Of a DNA stretch of 64,000 nucleotides, positions 61,325 to 64,000 are shown one piece after another (positions within the stretch are counted from its first letter, which is position 1; each line of letters starts with the position of its first letter). The position numbers were made by a program, and so were the translations under genes. The notes under the pieces were generated by a model. The model saw nothing but the letters and a program-made list of their open reading frames with translations. It was not told the origin of the DNA and did not search any database. Source of the stretch: an uncultured Oscillospiraceae bacterium (GTDB taxonomy: Bacteria > Bacillota > Clostridia > Oscillospirales > Oscillospiraceae); NCBI GenBank assembly GCA_934565795.1, contig CAKTIM010000005.1:71203-135202 (forward strand), written 5' to 3'.

Positions 61325-62272
61325 TTACTTCAATTCTACGAAGCTGTCGCCTGCCAGGGCTTTGCCGGTTTGGCGCAGCAGGGTGAATACGCCCAGGGCG
61401 GCGAAGAGGAGGCCGGTGCCGATGTTTCCGGCGACCGCGCGGCGGGCGTCTGCGTTCTGCTCCAGCACCAGCAGGATCAGGGCGGGGATGTCGCTGATCT
61501 CCCAGCCGGGCAGCTCGCCGGAGTTAATGAGCTTGGCGACGCCGTACCATTCAGAGAAGAGGGTGCCCAGCACCACGCCCACAATGACGGCGACGATCAG
61601 AATCACGATTTTGCCCTTACCCTGCTTGCCCTTGCACAGGTTGTAGCCCTTTTCCGCCAGGAAGCCAATGAGCAGACCCACCAGGGCGGCCACATAGCCC
61701 ATTTGCAGCACGATGGCCCAGACCACCGCGCCCAGGGCCGCGCCCACCAGCGCACCCAGCAGGCCTGTGAAATAGTTGCCGCTGTCCTCTTCCTTGCGGC
61801 GCTCCTGCTGGCTTTCCAGCTCCTGATGCACCCGCTCGGCGCACTGGGGATGGAAGTGGTAGGCCGTGCCGTTGATCATCACCCACTTGCCGCCGGTGAT
61901 GGGCTGGCCGCAATGGGCGCAGATATCCGCGCCGCCGGCCCCGTTGGCGCGCAGCAGGGGCATAAACCAGTTCAGAAAATCCTGCATCTGATCCAGAACT
62001 TTCCGCTTGTCCTGGAACATGACCTGAATGCGCTTGGCGTTCACGTCGTATTCCGTCACGCGGAACTCCTTCTTCAGGTCGCGGGCGGCCAGCGCATCCG
62101 AAACGATGGTACGTCCGGCAGGATCGGCAAACCGGGTGGCAAACGTGATCTGCTTCCAGCCGCTGCCCTCGCACAGTGTCACGGCGATGCCATTCAGGCT
62201 GCCGTAGGCAATGCCCTTGTCCACGGTCAGGCCGTTCTGCTGCGCCAATTTTTTCAATGCGGAACCAATCAT
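61325..62272 (-). CDS. Membrane protein with LIM/zinc-finger-like motif, function unknown
   Basis: 315 residues. An N-terminal soluble domain (1-110) is followed by CAHCGQPITGGKWVMINGTAYHFHPQCAE (about 114-142), whose Cys/His spacing resembles a treble-clef or LIM-type zinc site, then a charged helix (143-163) and four or five membrane helices (about 170-305), some Gly/Ala-rich. No known enzyme motif. ATG 62272 has AGAGAGG at 8 bp; an upstream in-frame GTG lies within that site. Monocistronic with its own terminator. Confidence 0.72.
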   Translation of the reverse strand: MIGSALKKLAQQNGLTVDKGIAYGSLNGIAVTLCEGSGWKQITFATRFADPAGRTIVSDALAARDLKKEFRVTEYDVNAKRIQVMFQDKRKVLDQMQDFLNWFMPLLRANGAGGADICAHCGQPITGGKWVMINGTAYHFHPQCAERVHQELESQQERRKEEDSGNYFTGLLGALVGAALGAVVWAIVLQMGYVAALVGLLIGFLAEKGYNLCKGKQGKGKIVILIVAVIVGVVLGTLFSEWYGVAKLINSGELPGWEISDIPALILLVLEQNADARRAVAGNIGTGLLFAALGVFTLLRQTGKALAGDSFVELK

Positions 62273-62404
62273 GGGGTACACCTCTCTCTTTCTTAAAGCG
62301 CTCCGGGGGCGGCCCGCCTGCCGAGCGCTTTATTAGGATGGAACCATTCTACCATACTTCCCGCAAAAAGGGAAGCGCTGCAATGCCTTTTTCCCGCCGG
62401 GCGG

Positions 62405-62439
62405 CAAAAAAGCCCTGCCGGAGTCAATTCCGGCAGGGC
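62405..62439 (-). terminator. Terminator of the acyltransferase-secreted protein operon
   Basis: Eleven-bp stem GCCCTGCCGGA/TCCGGCAGGGC followed by six T on the minus strand. Confidence 0.9.
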
Positions 62440-62454
62440 AGCGCCTGTGTAAAC

Positions 62455-62886
62455 TTACCAGCCGACGGCAATCACATAGCTGCCGGGGGCCTGGAAGCGG
62501 GCCTCGATCACGTCGCCCAGGTTGCAGGAGAGCAGCTCCCAGGTGTCGTCATCCTCGGCGCAGAAGAACAGGCCAATGGCGCGGTTCAGCGTCGACCACA
62601 CCTTGAAGGTCACGTCATATACCTCCCGCTCGCAGTCCACGGCGCCCGCCTCCATCACCGTCAGACGTCCGGCGGAAAACTTCACATCCTCCGGGATGAC
62701 GCCGTCGCTGTTTTCCACAGCCTCGTCCAGCGCCTCTGTCGTGGGCTTGCAGCTCCAGTCGGAGGTCACCGTGGCGCCGGGGGTGGTCATTACCACGTTT
62801 ATCAGATGATTGGGGTCGGCATTGGCGCTGACGCAGCAGCCTGCCAGCAGAGCAGCCGCCAGAGCGAGGACAAGAACCTTTTTCAT
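62455..62886 (-). CDS. Small secreted or lipoprotein of unknown function
   Basis: 143 residues with a signal peptide that has both a lipobox (LAGC, about 14-17) and a possible SPase I site (ANA, about 21-23). The mature part is a small beta-rich domain ending RFQAPGSYVIAVGW, resembling the end of the secreted protein at 4151-4651. AGGAGG lies 8 bp before ATG 62886. It follows the acyltransferase gene by 34 bp and shares its promoter. Function unknown. Confidence 0.72.
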   Translation of the reverse strand: MKKVLVLALAAALLAGCCVSANADPNHLINVVMTTPGATVTSDWSCKPTTEALDEAVENSDGVIPEDVKFSAGRLTVMEAGAVDCEREVYDVTFKVWSTLNRAIGLFFCAEDDDTWELLSCNLGDVIEARFQAPGSYVIAVGW

Positions 62887-62920
62887 GGAAATACCTCCTG
62901 TTTTTGCGTATTTATGTGAA

Positions 62921-63550
62921 TTATTGCAGCATGCTCGCCTGCCGGAGCAGCTCCTTGCAGCGCTGCACCTTGGAGCAGAACGGCTCACCGTCGCGGATAT
63001 ACCAGGGCTGGCTCTCCTTCAGGAGCCGAGCCGGAAGCCCGCCCAGCAGGATATTGGACTGGGGGAAGCTCTCCCGCACCACGCCGTTGGCGGCCACGGA
63101 GACCCCGTCGCCAAAGTGCAGGCCCGCGCCGATCACCTTGGCCCCGGTGCCGAGAAAGAAATCATTCCCAAAGGTTTTCCGCCCCTCGGTGATGCAGGTG
63201 GCCGTGTTGATAACGCAGAAATTGCCCAGCGTATTTTCTCCGCCAATCACCACCGTACCATAGTGGGGCAGCACCAGCCCGCAGCCGAACACATCGGGCG
63301 GAATGGAAAAGCCCAGCTTGACCCCCAGCTCCCGGTATGCCCGATGGTGGTGCAGCTCCAGCAGCCGGGCAAGAGGGCCGCTTTGATGCATGTAATACTC
63401 ATATTTGCGCAGATGCACCAGAAAATCCACCACATAATCCTTCACAATGTGGTTTTTCAGCCGTTCCTTCCATCCGTAGGAAAAAACGCCCCGGTTCATC
63501 ATCAGATCCACCTGCAAATAGACGCGCAGCTCGCGTTTGCTCTTTATCAT
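62921..63550 (-). CDS. Hexapeptide-repeat acyltransferase, serine-acetyltransferase-like
   Basis: 209 residues. Helical N-terminal part (1-85), then a left-handed beta-helix of hexapeptide repeats (about 88-180): IPPDVFGCGLVLPHYGTVVIGGENTLGNFCVINTATCITEG and GAKVIGAGLHFGDGVSVAANGVV. The His in LPHYGTVVIG sits where serine acetyltransferase CysE has its catalytic His. It is shorter than CysE at the N-terminus and resembles polysaccharide-cluster serine acetyltransferases. Start ATG 63550 with AAGGA at 6 bp. A near-perfect promoter lies upstream. Substrate uncertain: serine or a sugar. Confidence 0.83.
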   Translation of the reverse strand: MIKSKRELRVYLQVDLMMNRGVFSYGWKERLKNHIVKDYVVDFLVHLRKYEYYMHQSGPLARLLELHHHRAYRELGVKLGFSIPPDVFGCGLVLPHYGTVVIGGENTLGNFCVINTATCITEGRKTFGNDFFLGTGAKVIGAGLHFGDGVSVAANGVVRESFPQSNILLGGLPARLLKESQPWYIRDGEPFCSKVQRCKELLRQASMLQ

Positions 63551-63603
63551 ATGCAATCCTTACATTCCAAAGCCACCTGCCGACGGCTTGTCTTTCATTC
63601 CCT

Positions 63604-63632
63604 ATTATAGATTTCCGAACAATGTCTGTCAA
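63604..63632 (-). promoter_or_regulatory. Consensus promoter of the acyltransferase-secreted protein operon
   Basis: On the minus strand TTGACA (63627-63632), 17-bp spacer, TATAAT (63604-63609); both boxes match the consensus exactly. Confidence 0.85.
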
Positions 63633-63730
63633 GAATTTTTAAGGAAAAAGCTTCCGCTCGTTTCGCCTTTTTTGTACAAAATATACATATCCTGCTTTGG
63701 CGGGCCGGGTTTCTCAAGGAAGTCTGATTA

Positions 63731-64000
63731 GGGCGTATCTGAAAACTCAAGTATCATATATAAATTGCACAAAATCCCAAAATGCAGTAGAATAAAAGGA
63801 AAAAGCATAGGGGTGATCTTATGGCCGCAAGGCGATATGAGCTGACCGATACCCAGTGGGACAGGATCAAAGATCTGATTCCGCGAGCTAAGACCGGCAG
63901 ACCACCGAAGGATGACAGGATGATGCTCAACGCCATGCTCTGGCTGGCCAGAAGTGGTGCGGCCTGGGCGGATATTCCTGCACGATTCGGGCCACATCAG
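63731..64000 (+). mobile_element. Left part of an IS5-family insertion sequence
   Basis: The probable left end starts near 63731 (GGGCGTATCTGAAAACTC), about 90 bp before a transposase start codon, the usual distance in IS5-group elements. The right end is outside the window. Immediately left of it is GGAAGTCTGATTA, resembling an end of the MITE-like repeat at 6501-6662. The exact boundary is not certain. Confidence 0.6.
63821..64000 (+). CDS. IS5-family transposase, N-terminal 60 residues (gene cut by the window edge)
   Basis: The visible protein begins MAARRYELTDTQWDRIKDLIP and continues with TGRPPKDDRMMLNAMLWLARSGAAWADIPARFGP, the N-terminal DUF4096 helix-turn-helix domain of IS5/IS1182-like transposases (often OrfA of a frameshifted pair). 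The catalytic DDE part is beyond the window. GGGGTGAT lies just before the ATG. The gene is not fused to window genes on its left. Confidence 0.88.
   Translation, partial: MAARRYELTDTQWDRIKDLIPRAKTGRPPKDDRMMLNAMLWLARSGAAWADIPARFGPHQ

Overview
The window looks like a chromosomal segment of a GC-rich, anaerobic Gram-positive Clostridia member. My best guess is a gut Oscillospirales-type bacterium; this is inferred from gene content, not from a marker gene. Supporting signs are a Noc/ParB protein, YmdB with a YhaO/YhaN-like pair, butyrate kinase, a CODH/acetyl-CoA synthase cluster, AGGAGG-type ribosome binding sites and sigma-A-like promoters with 17-bp spacers. I found no rRNA, tRNA or CRISPR array. 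One partial IS lies at the right edge.

Layout. 1-6.7 kb (minus): a surface polysaccharide operon (Wzz-like protein, LytR-CpsA-Psr protein, small secreted protein, BY-kinase), then a GH2 beta-galactosidase cut by the window edge. 6.9-10.9 kb: an RND exporter with a very long coiled-coil insertion, divergent from ymdB-yhaO-yhaN (11.2-15.1 kb). 15.2-15.8 kb: a composite dispersed repeat. 15.8-24.2 kb: two related membrane-anchored leucine-rich proteins (minus) bracket azlCD, mntP, a VanZ-like gene, a DUF4358 lipoprotein and an MBOAT/DHHW O-acylation pair. 24.3-29.3 kb: noc, then a MoxR-DUF58-transglutaminase operon. 29.5-34.4 kb: small orphan gene, 2-hydroxyacid dehydrogenase, MATE pump, ECF sigma factor with membrane partner. 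34.6-39.4 kb: cooS-cooC-acsB. 39.5-44.3 kb (minus): orphan gene, murI-udk-HAD-DUF89 operon and a second LCP protein. 44.6-48.9 kb: three glycosyltransferases and a PIG-L deacetylase.

49.1-59.4 kb is the most interesting region. An xpaC-telA operon faces a six-gene minus-strand operon: two proteins sharing an unnamed N-terminal domain, a Ser/Thr kinase with zinc ribbon, a von Willebrand A protein, a PP2C phosphatase and a TerY-C-like zinc ribbon. The kinase, vWA and phosphatase match the TerY-P triad described for tellurite-resistance-type signalling. The intergenic region ahead of this operon lies beside a small serine recombinase gene. It is bounded by a 13-bp perfect inverted repeat and holds one promoter-like sequence in each direction plus an 18-bp perfect palindrome. 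It could be an invertible control region; this is a hypothesis.

59.6-64 kb: butyrate kinase, an inverted copy of the composite repeat, a zinc-finger membrane protein, an acyltransferase-secreted protein pair and the start of an IS5-type transposase.
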